Positions 1 to 9,031 of a stretch of DNA of 64,000 nt are shown in pieces. Numbering within the stretch: the stretch's first letter is position 1; each line of letters opens with the position of its first letter. Made by a program: the position numbers and the translations under genes. Source of the DNA: an uncultured Thalassotalea sp. (GTDB lineage: Bacteria; Pseudomonadota; Gammaproteobacteria; Enterobacterales; Alteromonadaceae); contig CANLNK010000002.1 of assembly GCA_947492575.1 (NCBI GenBank), positions 593,304-657,303 of the forward strand, written 5' to 3'. The notes below the pieces were generated by a model. That model saw only the letters and a list, made by a program, of their open reading frames with translations, was not told the DNA's origin and did no database searches.

Positions 1-540
1 GCATTAAACGCGGCAATAGAGGCGGCTCGCGCAGGCGAACACGGCCGCGGTTTCGCCGTTGTTGCTGATGAAGTAAGAACATTAGCCCAAGGTAGCCGTG
101 ATGCGTCTAACCAAATCGCATTGTTGCTGACAGAGCTCCAGCACGTCAGCCAAGAAGTCATTGACGGCATCAACGATAACGTTGCCTCTACTAATGAACT
201 CGTAGAGAACAGCCTGACTGCAGAGCATACGTCCAACGCATTAAAAGAGCACGCCAACGAATTGGAAAATATGGCAACAACACTCTCTGCTGCAGCTGAG
301 CAACAAACGGTAACCCTTTCTCAAATTGCACAGGATATCGTGCAAGTTAACGAAGCAGCCACGAACGAATATGAGCTATCGCAGAGATTGAGAGAAGTAT
401 TTGACGATGCGGATATCAATTACCAAACACTGCAATCGACGATGGACTATTTCGTTATCGATCGAAACAACACGCCTTTAGAGCAAGAAGTAGGGCAGGA
501 ATCAACTAATTATGTTCCTCAATTGAGGTACGGAAGTTAG
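1..540 (+). CDS. Methyl-accepting chemotaxis protein, C-terminal part (5' end outside window)
   Basis: The frame is open from base 1 and stops with TAG at 538-540. Its first residues, [20 protein letters not shown] followed by VADEVRTLA, are the highly conserved hairpin tip of the MCP signalling domain that contacts CheA and CheW. The rest is the descending coiled coil, rich in Ala, Glu and Gln (for example SAAAEQQT). The final 30 or so residues are polar and lack the NWETF-type pentapeptide used to tether CheR and CheB in some receptors. The sensor and membrane domains lie left of the window, so the ligand is unknown. The last 35 bases overlap the 3' end of the opposite-strand gene. Confidence 0.93.
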   Translation, partial: ALNAAIEAARAGEHGRGFAVVADEVRTLAQGSRDASNQIALLLTELQHVSQEVIDGINDNVASTNELVENSLTAEHTSNALKEHANELENMATTLSAAAEQQTVTLSQIAQDIVQVNEAATNEYELSQRLREVFDDADINYQTLQSTMDYFVIDRNNTPLEQEVGQESTNYVPQLRYGS

Positions 541-940
541 GTAAGAGCGTCATTAGATAAAAGTATATTGAGAACACGACGATGAGTATAGATAGCTGTT
601 CGACAACGAGCAGAAAAAGAGAAAAAGGGAGCACTGCGAGATAAAGTAATGACAGCGGCATCGGCTCTTTATTAATTAGATCTGGAAAATGCTTCCTCAA
701 AACGACCAACGCAACAAGAGTGTATGCCAGAGCAGCGGAAACGGAGTAGACAATCGTTTTCACTTCTTCAACAGAAGGTGGTTGCTCTAATTTAAAGTAA
801 GTAAAGAAGTATATTGCTAGCGGCAACAAGATGCAGCACTCCAAAATGAAGCCATAAAAGCTCAAAGGCTTCTTCGTTGCTTTGGTATTGGTTTTGGTTT
901 TGGTTTTGGTTTTGGTTTTACTTTTAGTATTGATATCCAT
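506..940 (-). CDS. Small four-helix membrane protein with Lys-Thr repeat, unknown function
   Basis: I do not recognise the family. A GTG at 961 would give 151 residues, but the ATG at 940 has AAGGA eight bases upstream and is the better start (144 residues). The N-terminus is a lysine/threonine dipeptide repeat ([10 protein letters not shown]) coded by five tandem copies of a six-base unit. Four hydrophobic stretches follow, around [49 protein letters not shown] and [18 protein letters not shown], so it is probably an inner-membrane protein with a basic cytoplasmic tail. It converges on the chemotaxis receptor gene and overlaps it by 35 bases. No partner gene is evident. Confidence 0.65.
   Translation of the reverse strand: MDINTKSKTKTKTKTKTNTKATKKPLSFYGFILECCILLPLAIYFFTYFKLEQPPSVEEVKTIVYSVSAALAYTLVALVVLRKHFPDLINKEPMPLSLLYLAVLPFSLFLLVVEQLSILIVVFSIYFYLMTLLPNFRTSIEEHN
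890..919. repeat. Tandem hexanucleotide repeat (GGTTTT)x5 inside a gene
   Basis: Five exact copies of GGTTTT lie end to end. On the coding (minus) strand they read AAAACC and encode the Lys-Thr repeat of the membrane protein at 506-940. A unit of six bases keeps the frame, so slippage would change the length of the basic tail and not switch the gene off. Confidence 0.9.
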
Positions 941-1028
941 ATCAACATTCCTTGTCTGCACTAATTCTTATTAGCTCATTAATGGTACAGTTTATGGTCA
1001 TATGCCCATAAACCGCCCATCTTACTAT

Positions 1029-2186
1029 CTATCGTTTTAACGACAACTTATTACGCCCAACATCATTACTTTGCTTTTTCTTCGCTGGCTTTTTATTGTC
1101 AATTCGATAGGTTTTTGCTGGCTTGTTACGCTCTCTAGAGATCTCTTGCACACTTTCATCGCGCTTCGTTTTACGAGGCTTTTCTTGATTCGATGAAATT
1201 TGGTTATGTTTGTTATCTATGCTCTGCTTTGCTGACTGAGCTCTGCGTGAAGACTTTTGTTCCTGCTTTTCGTCCTGCTTTTGAGTACCTTTAAAGTTCT
1301 TGTCATCACGTGCTTTCGGCTTGCTATCTTTACTTATAGTCGAGTTTTCTCGAGGCGACTTACTTTGCTTCTTAACCGTTTCACCAGTTTGCTCAGCTGC
1401 TTCAGCTTTTGCCGATGTTTTGCGAGAACCTTTCACCGCTTCATTGATATCAGCCAATTCTTCCGCAGTTAGATCACGCCACTGACCGGGCTTTAAACCC
1501 GTTAGGTCCACATTCATGATACGTACACGTTTGAGTTTTTGAACTTCATAACCCAAGTACTCACACATACGGCGTATTTGGCGGTTTAAACCTTGTGTCA
1601 GTATGATTTTAAAGACGAATTTACCTTGAGGAATAACGCGGCAAGGATCTGTAATGGTACCTAAAATCGGCACTCCACGAGACATTCGTTCAACAAACCG
1701 TTCACTAATTGGCTTGTCTACTGTAACGATATACTCTTTATCATGAGCATTTTCAGCACGCAGAATTTTATTCACAATATCGCCATCACTGGTCAGGAAG
1801 ATCAAACCTTCAGAGGGTTTGTCCAACCGGCCAATAGGAAAGATACGTTCTTTGTGCTTAATTGCATCAATGATGTTTCCTCTTACGTGACGTTCAGTTG
1901 TGCACGTAATACCAACTGGCTTGTGGTAAGCAATATAAATACGATCAGATTTATTGTCAGGCGTGGCGCTAATGTTTTTGCCATTAACGGCAACGGTATC
2001 GCCGGGCATCACTTTAGTGCCCAACTCTGGTACTTTACCGTTAATCGTCACACGCTGTTGCTCAATTAGCTTGTCCGCTTCACGGCGTGAACAATAACCA
2101 GATTCACTAATAAATTTATTGAGTCGTTTACCTTGCTCGCTCAAAACATTTCTCGGTTCGTTAAACTGCCGCACACTATACAACAA
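1029..2186 (-). CDS. rluF: 23S rRNA pseudouridine synthase RluF
   Basis: RsuA-family pseudouridine synthase, closely matching E. coli RluF, which modifies U2604 (and U2605) of 23S rRNA. An S4 RNA-binding domain spans about residues 19-66 (RLNKFISESGYCSRREAD). The catalytic motif GRLDKPSEGLIFLT has the nucleophile Asp122, and QGLNRQIRRMCEYLGYEV is the RluF-type motif near residue 205. From about residue 258 the protein is a long lysine/serine-rich tail, longer than in E. coli, probably disordered and RNA-binding. No ATG is available: TTG at 2186 has AGGG just upstream, while GTG at 2174 and TTG at 2144 are alternatives, the last closest to the E. coli N-terminus. The exact start is uncertain. 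Confidence 0.92.
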   Translation of the reverse strand: MLYSVRQFNEPRNVLSEQGKRLNKFISESGYCSRREADKLIEQQRVTINGKVPELGTKVMPGDTVAVNGKNISATPDNKSDRIYIAYHKPVGITCTTERHVRGNIIDAIKHKERIFPIGRLDKPSEGLIFLTSDGDIVNKILRAENAHDKEYIVTVDKPISERFVERMSRGVPILGTITDPCRVIPQGKFVFKIILTQGLNRQIRRMCEYLGYEVQKLKRVRIMNVDLTGLKPGQWRDLTAEELADINEAVKGSRKTSAKAEAAEQTGETVKKQSKSPRENSTISKDSKPKARDDKNFKGTQKQDEKQEQKSSRRAQSAKQSIDNKHNQISSNQEKPRKTKRDESVQEISRERNKPAKTYRIDNKKPAKKKQSNDVGRNKLSLKR

Positions 2187-2325
2187 AAGCCCTATTTTTT
2201 CTCGACACTTTGCGCATTATCCGTTTAGCCATTTCAAGCTAAGCTCAGACCATCTGCGCATAAGATTTAGACAACTGTTTAATTTTAGGGTACTTTAGCG
2301 CTCTTATTTTTATAATAAAGACAGG

Positions 2326-2946
2326 ATGTTAACGGTGTTTCGTAGTTGTTGGCCGATTGTATGCTTCTTCTTAGTTACCAGTACTTCGCTCATGGCAACT
2401 GAGCGTGTTTATAGATATGTAGATAAAGATGGAACCGTTTCTTTTTCTGACATCGAGCCACTAAACCGTTATTACGAAGAAGTAAATTTCGGCTGTTATG
2501 CTTGTAACTTAACCACGCAGGTCGACTGGTTAGAAACAAAGCTTTATCTTGACGAATACCAAACCGAAATTAAACAAGCTGCCAAACTCTACAAGGTTCA
2601 ACCTCACTTAATTCGTGCGATTATTCACGCCGAATCTCACTTTCGTCACGAGGCGGTATCAAAGCAAGGTGCACAAGGCCTAATGCAGCTAATGCCAAAC
2701 ACAGCTAAATCTCTGGGTGTTGTCGACCCATTTCACCCGCAACAAAACATTTATGGTGGTGTTAAGCACCTAGCCAAATTGATGAAAAAGTATGTGGGTG
2801 ATATTCGCATGGTAGCCGCTGCCTATAATGCAGGGGAAGGCTCTGTGAGAAAATATGGTGGCGTACCGCCTTTCCCAGAAACCAAAGTATATATTGAGCG
2901 AGTTGCCATACTTCACAAGCGCTACGCCAAAGCGCTAAAGGCCTAA
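2326..2946 (+). CDS. Lytic transglycosylase, SLT domain with N-terminal DUF4124-like segment
   Basis: A 206-residue secreted murein hydrolase. A hydrophobic signal peptide covers residues 1-24. A short DUF4124-like module follows (ERVYRYVDKDGTVSFSD). The SLT (GH23) domain runs from about residue 75, with the catalytic glutamate in AIIHAESHFRHEA at Glu103, then the GLMQLMP motif and AAAYNAGEGSVRKYGG. It should cleave peptidoglycan glycan strands with formation of 1,6-anhydro ends in the periplasm. The stop is two bases from the stop of the convergent hrpB gene, so the two genes share a very tight 3' junction. It is not a recognised MltA-F or Slt70 orthologue; small SLT proteins of this layout are common in Alteromonadales. 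Confidence 0.9.
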   Translation: MLTVFRSCWPIVCFFLVTSTSLMATERVYRYVDKDGTVSFSDIEPLNRYYEEVNFGCYACNLTTQVDWLETKLYLDEYQTEIKQAAKLYKVQPHLIRAIIHAESHFRHEAVSKQGAQGLMQLMPNTAKSLGVVDPFHPQQNIYGGVKHLAKLMKKYVGDIRMVAAAYNAGEGSVRKYGGVPPFPETKVYIERVAILHKRYAKALKA

Positions 2947-2947
2947 C

Positions 2948-5581
2948 TTACGTTTTAATAAAACGCTTAGTTTTGTTAGTGGCCTGCGCATTGGCAGGAT
3001 CATCAGGCCAGTAATGTTTAGGGTAGCGACCTTTCATCTCTTTTTGCACATCGCTATAGCTTCCTTGCCAGAAGCCCGCTAAGTCAGAGGTTAACTGAAT
3101 TGGTCTACCTGCTGGAGAAAGTAGCTCTAATGTTAAAGCAACGCCTTGCCCATGTTCAACATCCCCCACTTGTGGGCTAGCAGCTTGCCCATAAACCTCT
3201 TGCATTGGCAATGACACTTTGGGTGATTGCATGTCACCGTAGATGATCGGACATTTACGTCCTGTAGGCCCAATATAATATTCAGGAGTACATTTCGATA
3301 GCTGTCGCTGTTGGATGTAATCTAGCACTGAATTGAGCATGGTTTTATAGTCGAGTGCTAACAGCTTTGATTTTTTTGTAACGTCACCAACAAATGGCGC
3401 GAACCAAGAATCTAAGTTCAACAGTAGCCAATCGTTATCTATGGTAGGAAACTCCAATGACGGTTGATATCTTGCCAGCCAATTAATGCGTTTTAGCAAC
3501 TGTTGACAAGCTTCTGATAACCTCAGCCATTCAATGCCCTTTTGACGCACCATAGAAACCCACATGTCGGTGATTAATTCTTGATTAAGTGACTTTTGTG
3601 TTGGAGTCGAAGAAATAACAATTTGCCCGAGAGTACTGCGCTTTTCAGAGACAATAGCGTCTTTTTGTTCGTCGTAGTTTAAGTAATCGCCCTCGGATAT
3701 CTGCGCGATTTGCCAACTATTGAGCAGATTGATATCAACTGGTGCAGCCAATGATATCAGTTGTTTACCACGTAGTTGTTTATCGCGTGTTTGTTTATCA
3801 CGTAGTAAAAGCGTATTAGCAGCAACAATATAGTCAGACTCTACCAAGGCATCTGCTTCGTCAAGCTCAAGCCCCTTGCCATTTGCTGCGATAAAACTCG
3901 TTGAGTTTTTACGGCGTTTTGCAATTCGCTCGGGGTAAGCAAGCGCCAGCAGCGCTCCACAGTACTGACGATCTATAATAGGTTGCCAGTCCACCTCCAA
4001 TTGCTTGGCAAGGTGCTTTGCTTGTTTAATGATGTTCGCTTGTTTGCCGTGGAGTTTTTTGCCACTTGTCACTTGCTCAACCAGATAATCCGCTCTCAAA
4101 CCCATATCACTGTTTGACTGACCTTGCTGACGGTTAAAGATATCTCTTTCTTCCAGCAATGCCGCTAACAGACACGCTAAATTAACTAAATGCGTCGCAC
4201 CGTATTCTTGTTCAGCCTCTTTCTCGATATTTTTTGCCGACACTATCATATGGGCATAGCGCGGGTGACAGGACAGTTTAGCCAGTTGAACGCCATGCTG
4301 GGTTAACTTGTTCTTCTCATCAACAATGCTAAGTTGCTGCAACTCTTGCCAAGCTAAAGTTTCTTTAACCTGATTAGGCAATTCAATCATCGGCAGGTCG
4401 GTCAACGCTTTTACCCCCCAACGAGCCGCTTCAATCAGTACGGGTAATAAGTCCGTTTGCTGAATATCGCTTACCGCCTGCTCTTGACGACGATTAAAGT
4501 CCTCTTCACTGTATAAACGAATACATTGCCCGGGTCCTAAGCGCCCCGAACGCCCCGCTCTTTGAATTGCTGAAGCTTTACTGATTGGTTTTTGTTGCAG
4601 CTGGTTAGTTAGTGTTTGGTTATCGTAAATAGCAACTTTCTCAAATCCGGCATCGATAACTAGGCTAATACCTTCAATGGTTAAACTGGTTTCTGCAACA
4701 TTCGTGGCCAGCACGATCTTATGTGTACCTTCAGCTGAAACTGGCGAGATCGCTCGCTGCTGCTCACTCAGCGACAGTTCACCATACAAAGGAGCGACAA
4801 CATAACGAGAGGTAGTTGCAATACCATAGCCTTCTTTATCTAGTTGCGCTTCAACCTTTTCGGCAATTGCTTTGATGTCAGCAACGCCTGGCAAGAAAAC
4901 CAAAGTCGAACCTTGATGCTTTAGCGCTTGCTGGCATATCACTCTTGTAGCGTGGTCGCGCCAGAAATCCTGTCCTTTTAATGGTTGGTAGCTTACTTCT
5001 ACAGGATAGCTGCGCCCCTCACTTTCAATAAATTGCGCACCAGGCAACTTAGTGCGAATAAACTCATTGGCTAAAGTTGCCGACATCAAGACCAGCGTTA
5101 GGTCATCCCTTAAACCTAACTGACAATCTCGCGCTAAAGCAAAAGCAAGATCGGCTTGAATAGAACGTTCATGAAACTCATCAAAAAGGATCAGGCTAGA
5201 CTGGCTAAGCTCAGGATCTTGCTGTAACAATTGTGTCAAAATCCCTTCAGTAATTACCTCGAGTCGCGTCTGTTTCGATACCTTGCTTTCATTACGTAAT
5301 CGATAACCTATGGTCTGCCCAACAGGTTCACCAAGCTGCTTCGCCAAGTAACAAGCAATGTTCTTCGCAGCCACTCTTCTTGGTTGAAGTAGATATATTT
5401 TCTGAACATTTGAGCTATCTGAATGCCGAGAATTTTGAGCAAAGGCTTCGTCTAGCAACCACAGCGGCAAAACTGTCGATTTACCCGCTCCAGGTGGCGC
5501 TGTCAACACAACAACATTTGCGTCTTTAGATGCACATAAAGCCGTTAGAAATTCAGATTTAATTTGTTCAATTGGAAACAA
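2948..5581 (-). CDS. hrpB: ATP-dependent helicase HrpB
   Basis: DEAH-family RNA helicase-like protein of 877 residues, slightly longer than E. coli HrpB. The Walker A motif PPGAGKST is at residues 29-36, motif II DEFHERS at 134-140, motif III SATLA near 168, and motif VI QRAGRSGRLGPGQCIRLYS near 340. A helicase-associated domain and the HrpB-specific C-terminal domain follow, including LELLSPAGRPIQLTSDLAGFW. The start is TTG at 5581, supported by GGGAGG seven bases upstream; no nearby ATG fits. It converges with the transglycosylase. The cellular role of HrpB is not well defined, although helicase activity is expected from the intact motifs. Confidence 0.95.
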   Translation of the reverse strand: MFPIEQIKSEFLTALCASKDANVVVLTAPPGAGKSTVLPLWLLDEAFAQNSRHSDSSNVQKIYLLQPRRVAAKNIACYLAKQLGEPVGQTIGYRLRNESKVSKQTRLEVITEGILTQLLQQDPELSQSSLILFDEFHERSIQADLAFALARDCQLGLRDDLTLVLMSATLANEFIRTKLPGAQFIESEGRSYPVEVSYQPLKGQDFWRDHATRVICQQALKHQGSTLVFLPGVADIKAIAEKVEAQLDKEGYGIATTSRYVVAPLYGELSLSEQQRAISPVSAEGTHKIVLATNVAETSLTIEGISLVIDAGFEKVAIYDNQTLTNQLQQKPISKASAIQRAGRSGRLGPGQCIRLYSEEDFNRRQEQAVSDIQQTDLLPVLIEAARWGVKALTDLPMIELPNQVKETLAWQELQQLSIVDEKNKLTQHGVQLAKLSCHPRYAHMIVSAKNIEKEAEQEYGATHLVNLACLLAALLEERDIFNRQQGQSNSDMGLRADYLVEQVTSGKKLHGKQANIIKQAKHLAKQLEVDWQPIIDRQYCGALLALAYPERIAKRRKNSTSFIAANGKGLELDEADALVESDYIVAANTLLLRDKQTRDKQLRGKQLISLAAPVDINLLNSWQIAQISEGDYLNYDEQKDAIVSEKRSTLGQIVISSTPTQKSLNQELITDMWVSMVRQKGIEWLRLSEACQQLLKRINWLARYQPSLEFPTIDNDWLLLNLDSWFAPFVGDVTKKSKLLALDYKTMLNSVLDYIQQRQLSKCTPEYYIGPTGRKCPIIYGDMQSPKVSLPMQEVYGQAASPQVGDVEHGQGVALTLELLSPAGRPIQLTSDLAGFWQGSYSDVQKEMKGRYPKHYWPDDPANAQATNKTKRFIKT

Positions 5582-5760
5582 AATCGCGCCTCCCAGCCAG
5601 CGCTCGATAGGCTATGCATGTTAGCCACAACTCAAAATATTGCGCAAGTGTACTCTTTGCTCCAAAAGAGTTAAAGCAAGCACTTAAACCCCATCGTTTC
5701 AAACCGATATTAACACCCCTAAAACATCTGAAATAAAAGCTTCACCTATGCGTAAAGAAT

Positions 5761-5778
5761 GTGTCACGAAAATGTCAG
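5761..5778 (+). promoter_or_regulatory. Candidate PhoB-binding site (Pho box)
   Basis: GTGTCAC-GAAA-ATGTCAG: two seven-base direct repeats, each with the core TGTCA, four bases apart (period 11). This is the layout of the PhoB box (consensus CTGTCAT-N4-CTGTCAT). It lies 74 bases upstream of the ATG of the lipoprotein at 5852, where a phosphate-starvation activator would sit over the -35 region. Confidence 0.6.
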
Positions 5779-5851
5779 CCTTGGCTTTTAGCTTAAATCA
5801 ATTAACAACATAACAACCTAAAAACACAGATACATTACTTGGGAAATAACA

Positions 5852-7657
5852 ATGAATAAATCGCTAAAGCTTAGCTTATTAGCCAGTTTAATTACGCTTT
5901 CTTTAACCGCTTGTGATGGCGACGACGGTCGTGATGGCGCAGCGGGTCCTCAAGGGCCACAAGGCGAAAGTGGCGTAGACGGACAAAATGGCCAAGACGG
6001 CCAAAATGCATTAACGGGCATTACAGCAAAACTTGTCGCTCGTTCAGTACTAAATGCGGAATCACCTGAAGGTGCGGCTGAAATAGTTCAATACCATAAA
6101 ACTAGTGGTTGGATATACGCGATTAACAGTTCTGGCGATGCTGCAACTGTTGAAATTATGGATTTAGCGTCTGCAGACGCAGATGCCCTAACAGCAGACG
6201 CAGAAGGTGTAATTAGCAATACTAATATGCCAGTAGCAATTACCTTATTACTTTCAGAAAACACACCAGGTGATGCAAATAGTATCAGTATTTCAGATGA
6301 CTTAAACATGCTCGCCGTAGCGATGGCTGCAGATGATGTTGATGCAAATGGTCACATAGCGTTTTACGACATTAGTGGTGCAGCGCCAATTTTCGTTAAA
6401 AATGTTGAGGTGGGTGTTTTACCAGACATGGTGACATTCACGCCAGATAGCAGCAAAGTTGTTGTTGCTAATGAAGGCGAACCAAGTGATGACTACACTA
6501 TTGATCCTGAAGGCTCTATTTCGATAATCAGTATTACCAATGGCGAAGTGAGTGACACTGCAACTACCCTCGGTTTCAGCGCATACAATGACATGCAAGC
6601 TGAATTAGAAGCAGACGGGATGATGTTCCCTAATCCTAGCGGCCGAACAATTAACGGGCAGCTTATTAATACGACAGTTGCGATGGATCTTGAGCCTGAG
6701 TATGTTGCGGTAAGCGCCGACTCAAGTACTGCATTTGTAAGCTTACAAGAAAACAACGGCTTAGCCATTGTCGACTTAACGTCAATGACGTTAAAAGCTG
6801 TTAAAGGCTTAGGCTTTAAGGACTGGAGCGAACTAGTGATGGACGCTTCCGACAAGGATGGTGGCTTAAACCTGCGCTCGTATAACAACCTTTATGGCAT
6901 GTATCAACCTGATACGATTGCTACATACACTTGGAATGACGCAACGTTCGTTGTTACTGCGAACGAAGGTGACGGACGCGAATACTTCTTCGATGTTGCT
7001 GATGAAGCAGCATGTACAGCGGCTGGCGGCCTCGATTATGACGAAGATGACGGCTGTTTATCCTACATCGATGAGTCTCGTGTAGAAGATCTGAACTTAG
7101 ACCCAATCGCCTTTGCCGATGTAAACAACGACGATGATGATATCGGTCGCCTGAAAGTAAGCATCGAAAAAGGTGATATGGATAACGATGGCGACTTCGA
7201 CAAACTATACACCTATGGCGCGCGTTCATTCTCTATTTGGGATGCAAACGGTAACCTAGTATTCGACTCTGGTGATGACATGGAACGCATCACTGCCGCC
7301 ATTTATGGTGAAGCGTTTAACAACGATGAAGACGTTAACGAAGGCGACACTCGCTCTGACGCTAAAGGCCCAGAGCCTGAAGCGCTTGCTATCGGTGAAG
7401 TAAATGGTCGCAAGCTAGCCTTTATTGGCCTTGAGCGTATGGGTGGTGTCATGGTTTATGATGTAACAAACCCATTCTCAGCAAGTTTTGTAGACTACTT
7501 TAACAACCGTGGCGTTGTCGAAGGTGCCGATATCACCGGTGATTTGGCACCTGAAGGCATGAAATTCATTCCTGCAACAGATACCAATGAAGCTATGTTG
7601 ATTATCGGTAACGAAATCTCAGGCTCAGTCAGTGTGTGGGAAGTTTCAGCTAACTAA
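5852..7657 (+). CDS. Choice-of-anchor I family lipoprotein with collagen-like stalk
   Basis: A 601-residue exported lipoprotein. The signal peptide ends in the lipobox LTAC with Cys21. Ten Gly-X-Y triplets (residues 23-52, GDDGRDGAAGPQGPQGES onward) form a short collagen-like stalk. The rest resembles the choice-of-anchor I beta-propeller family, with motifs VVVANEGEPSDDY, GLAIVDL, ANEGDGREY, GPEPEALAIGEVNGRKLAF and LAPEGMKF. Relatives are often named alkaline phosphatase or esterase-like, but I see no proven catalytic site. Asp-rich stretches (NNDDDDIG, GDMDNDGDFD) suggest calcium binding. The Pho box upstream suggests induction by phosphate starvation. It is monocistronic as far as can be seen. 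Confidence 0.82.
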   Translation: MNKSLKLSLLASLITLSLTACDGDDGRDGAAGPQGPQGESGVDGQNGQDGQNALTGITAKLVARSVLNAESPEGAAEIVQYHKTSGWIYAINSSGDAATVEIMDLASADADALTADAEGVISNTNMPVAITLLLSENTPGDANSISISDDLNMLAVAMAADDVDANGHIAFYDISGAAPIFVKNVEVGVLPDMVTFTPDSSKVVVANEGEPSDDYTIDPEGSISIISITNGEVSDTATTLGFSAYNDMQAELEADGMMFPNPSGRTINGQLINTTVAMDLEPEYVAVSADSSTAFVSLQENNGLAIVDLTSMTLKAVKGLGFKDWSELVMDASDKDGGLNLRSYNNLYGMYQPDTIATYTWNDATFVVTANEGDGREYFFDVADEAACTAAGGLDYDEDDGCLSYIDESRVEDLNLDPIAFADVNNDDDDIGRLKVSIEKGDMDNDGDFDKLYTYGARSFSIWDANGNLVFDSGDDMERITAAIYGEAFNNDEDVNEGDTRSDAKGPEPEALAIGEVNGRKLAFIGLERMGGVMVYDVTNPFSASFVDYFNNRGVVEGADITGDLAPEGMKFIPATDTNEAMLIIGNEISGSVSVWEVSAN

Positions 7658-7758
7658 CTCGCTGTTTACTAGTTAAATTAACTGGCAAGCTAGCTAAAAA
7701 GTTAGCTGATAGAAAAATGCAATGAAAAGCGCTCGCTAGATGAACTGCTAGCGCTATA

Positions 7759-7800
7759 ATCGAGCCACAGATCTTAAAAAGACGATAATTGTGGCTCGAT
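7759..7800 (+). promoter_or_regulatory. Perfect 11-bp inverted repeat covering the thpR start codon
   Basis: ATCGAGCCACA (7759-7769) and TGTGGCTCGAT (7790-7800) are exact inverse complements with a 20-base loop. The right arm contains the GTG start (7791) and the first three codons of thpR. In mRNA this hairpin would pair away the initiation codon. No T-run follows the arm, so it is not an intrinsic terminator of the upstream gene in the usual sense. Confidence 0.6.
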
Positions 7801-8318
7801 ATTTTTTTGCGCTTGATATACCCAACGACAGTAAACAGGCTTTATCGACTGTTCAGCAGCGAATTACACCTCTACTCCCTAAGCCGACGACGTTAGAAAA
7901 CCTTCACCTCACTCTCGCTTTTCTCGGCGATATCACACCTGAACAAAAGTCAGCACTGATAGACTATGCAGCCTTACTTGCGCAAAACGTCAGCAAAAAC
8001 ACTAGGTATAATTTGATTGCAGACCATATTGGCGTGTTTGAACAGGCAAAGGTCATGTACGTCGGCTTGACTGAACAACCTATATGGTTAAATTCACTTG
8101 CCGCACTGCTTGAAGCAAAAGCTAAAGAGTTAGGTATTGCCATGGTAGAACGGCCTTATCACGCGCACATCACCATTAGCAGGAAGGTAAAATCGATGCC
8201 TGTGCCTATGTCCTTCAAAGAGAGTATCCAAATAAGTTCTTTTAGCCTGTACCAATCAATATCGACACCGGGCGGTGTAAAGTATTTGCCAGAAGTCACA
8301 TTTTCACTCACTAGCTAA
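7791..8318 (+). CDS. thpR: RNA 2',3'-cyclic phosphodiesterase (2'-5' RNA ligase family)
   Basis: A 175-residue member of the 2H phosphoesterase superfamily. It has the two diagnostic HxT motifs: LHLTLAFLG (His39, Thr41) and HAHITISR (His126, Thr128). ThpR hydrolyses 2',3'-cyclic phosphate ends of RNA and can ligate tRNA halves in vitro. The start is GTG, since MARYFFALDIP aligns with the family N-terminus (typically MRLFFAL) and no ATG lies nearby. The ribosome-binding site is weak and sits in the loop of an 11-bp inverted repeat that also covers the start codon, so expression may be limited at translation. The gene stands alone. Confidence 0.9.
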   Translation: MARYFFALDIPNDSKQALSTVQQRITPLLPKPTTLENLHLTLAFLGDITPEQKSALIDYAALLAQNVSKNTRYNLIADHIGVFEQAKVMYVGLTEQPIWLNSLAALLEAKAKELGIAMVERPYHAHITISRKVKSMPVPMSFKESIQISSFSLYQSISTPGGVKYLPEVTFSLTS

Positions 8319-8535
8319 ATCAGTCATCTAATGAGCGCCCTACTTTCTGGTATAAATTGCTAATCCCTATTTCTGGTGTCAATCTCTGGTATCAATATTT
8401 CCGCTCGCACCAAAAAATTATAACCATATGATTCATCTGTATTTTATAGGTTTGCAACTTTCAAAAAATCTGCTTACTTGGCAAACCTAGATAAGCTTGC
8501 TAATAATAGAGTCTTTTTGTCGGCGGAGAAAAATG

Positions 8536-8949
8536 ATGAGTTTAGCGCTTAAGGAAGGCTATCAAATAACTAAGAAAGACAGCATTCTCTTTGTCGATGT
8601 CGAGAACATTTTTACAGGTAACATAGCAAAGCAATATCACCAAGACATGGTGCAAATTACTGAAGAAATGAAGCATCAACCATGGGCATCTCTCATCATT
8701 TATCACGGTAATGGCGTCTTTACCCCAGATGCCGAAGAACAAATTGTCGATATCACAAAGTTCCGTGTAAAAAACAACATGGTTGCTAATGCCACTGTTT
8801 TTCTTCAAAGCGCGCAAGCCGATTTACAACAAATTCAATTAAGCCGTATTTACCACGGTTGTAACCTACCTTTTTACGTATTCAGTGATGTGAAAAGTGC
8901 CAAAAACTGGCTTAAGGATTTTCTAGAAAAGCAACCAAAAGTGGTGTGA
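8536..8949 (+). CDS. Hypothetical protein, possibly SpoIIAA/STAS-like fold
   Basis: A small soluble protein of 137 residues. Two adjacent ATGs at 8533 and 8536 follow GGAG at 8525-8528; the second has better spacing (seven bases), so MSLALKEGYQ is the likely N-terminus. There is no signal peptide or membrane segment. The pattern of alternating strands and helices (ILFVDVENIFTGNIAKQYHQDM, SLIIYHGNG, and YVFSDVKSAKNWL at the end) resembles SpoIIAA/STAS-type proteins of marine gammaproteobacteria. This is an impression of fold only, and the function is unknown. It converges with pepB and shares a terminator with it. Confidence 0.7.
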   Translation: MSLALKEGYQITKKDSILFVDVENIFTGNIAKQYHQDMVQITEEMKHQPWASLIIYHGNGVFTPDAEEQIVDITKFRVKNNMVANATVFLQSAQADLQQIQLSRIYHGCNLPFYVFSDVKSAKNWLKDFLEKQPKVV

Positions 8950-8967
8950 AGAAGAGTTTAGATGGAT

Positions 8968-9008
8968 AAAAAAGCCCTTGCTGCTACTGACGTCGCTGCA
9001 AGGGCTTT
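8968..9008 (-). terminator. Intrinsic terminator of pepB (possibly bidirectional)
   Basis: Arms AAAGCCCTTGCTGC (8971-8984) and GCTGCAAGGGCTTT (8995-9008) pair with one mismatch around a ten-base loop. On the minus strand the stem is followed by six T, which fits a rho-independent terminator after pepB. The plus-strand gene ending at 8949 may use the same stem. Confidence 0.85.
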
Positions 9009-9031
9009 ACTTTCACTGATAATTGAAGCTG

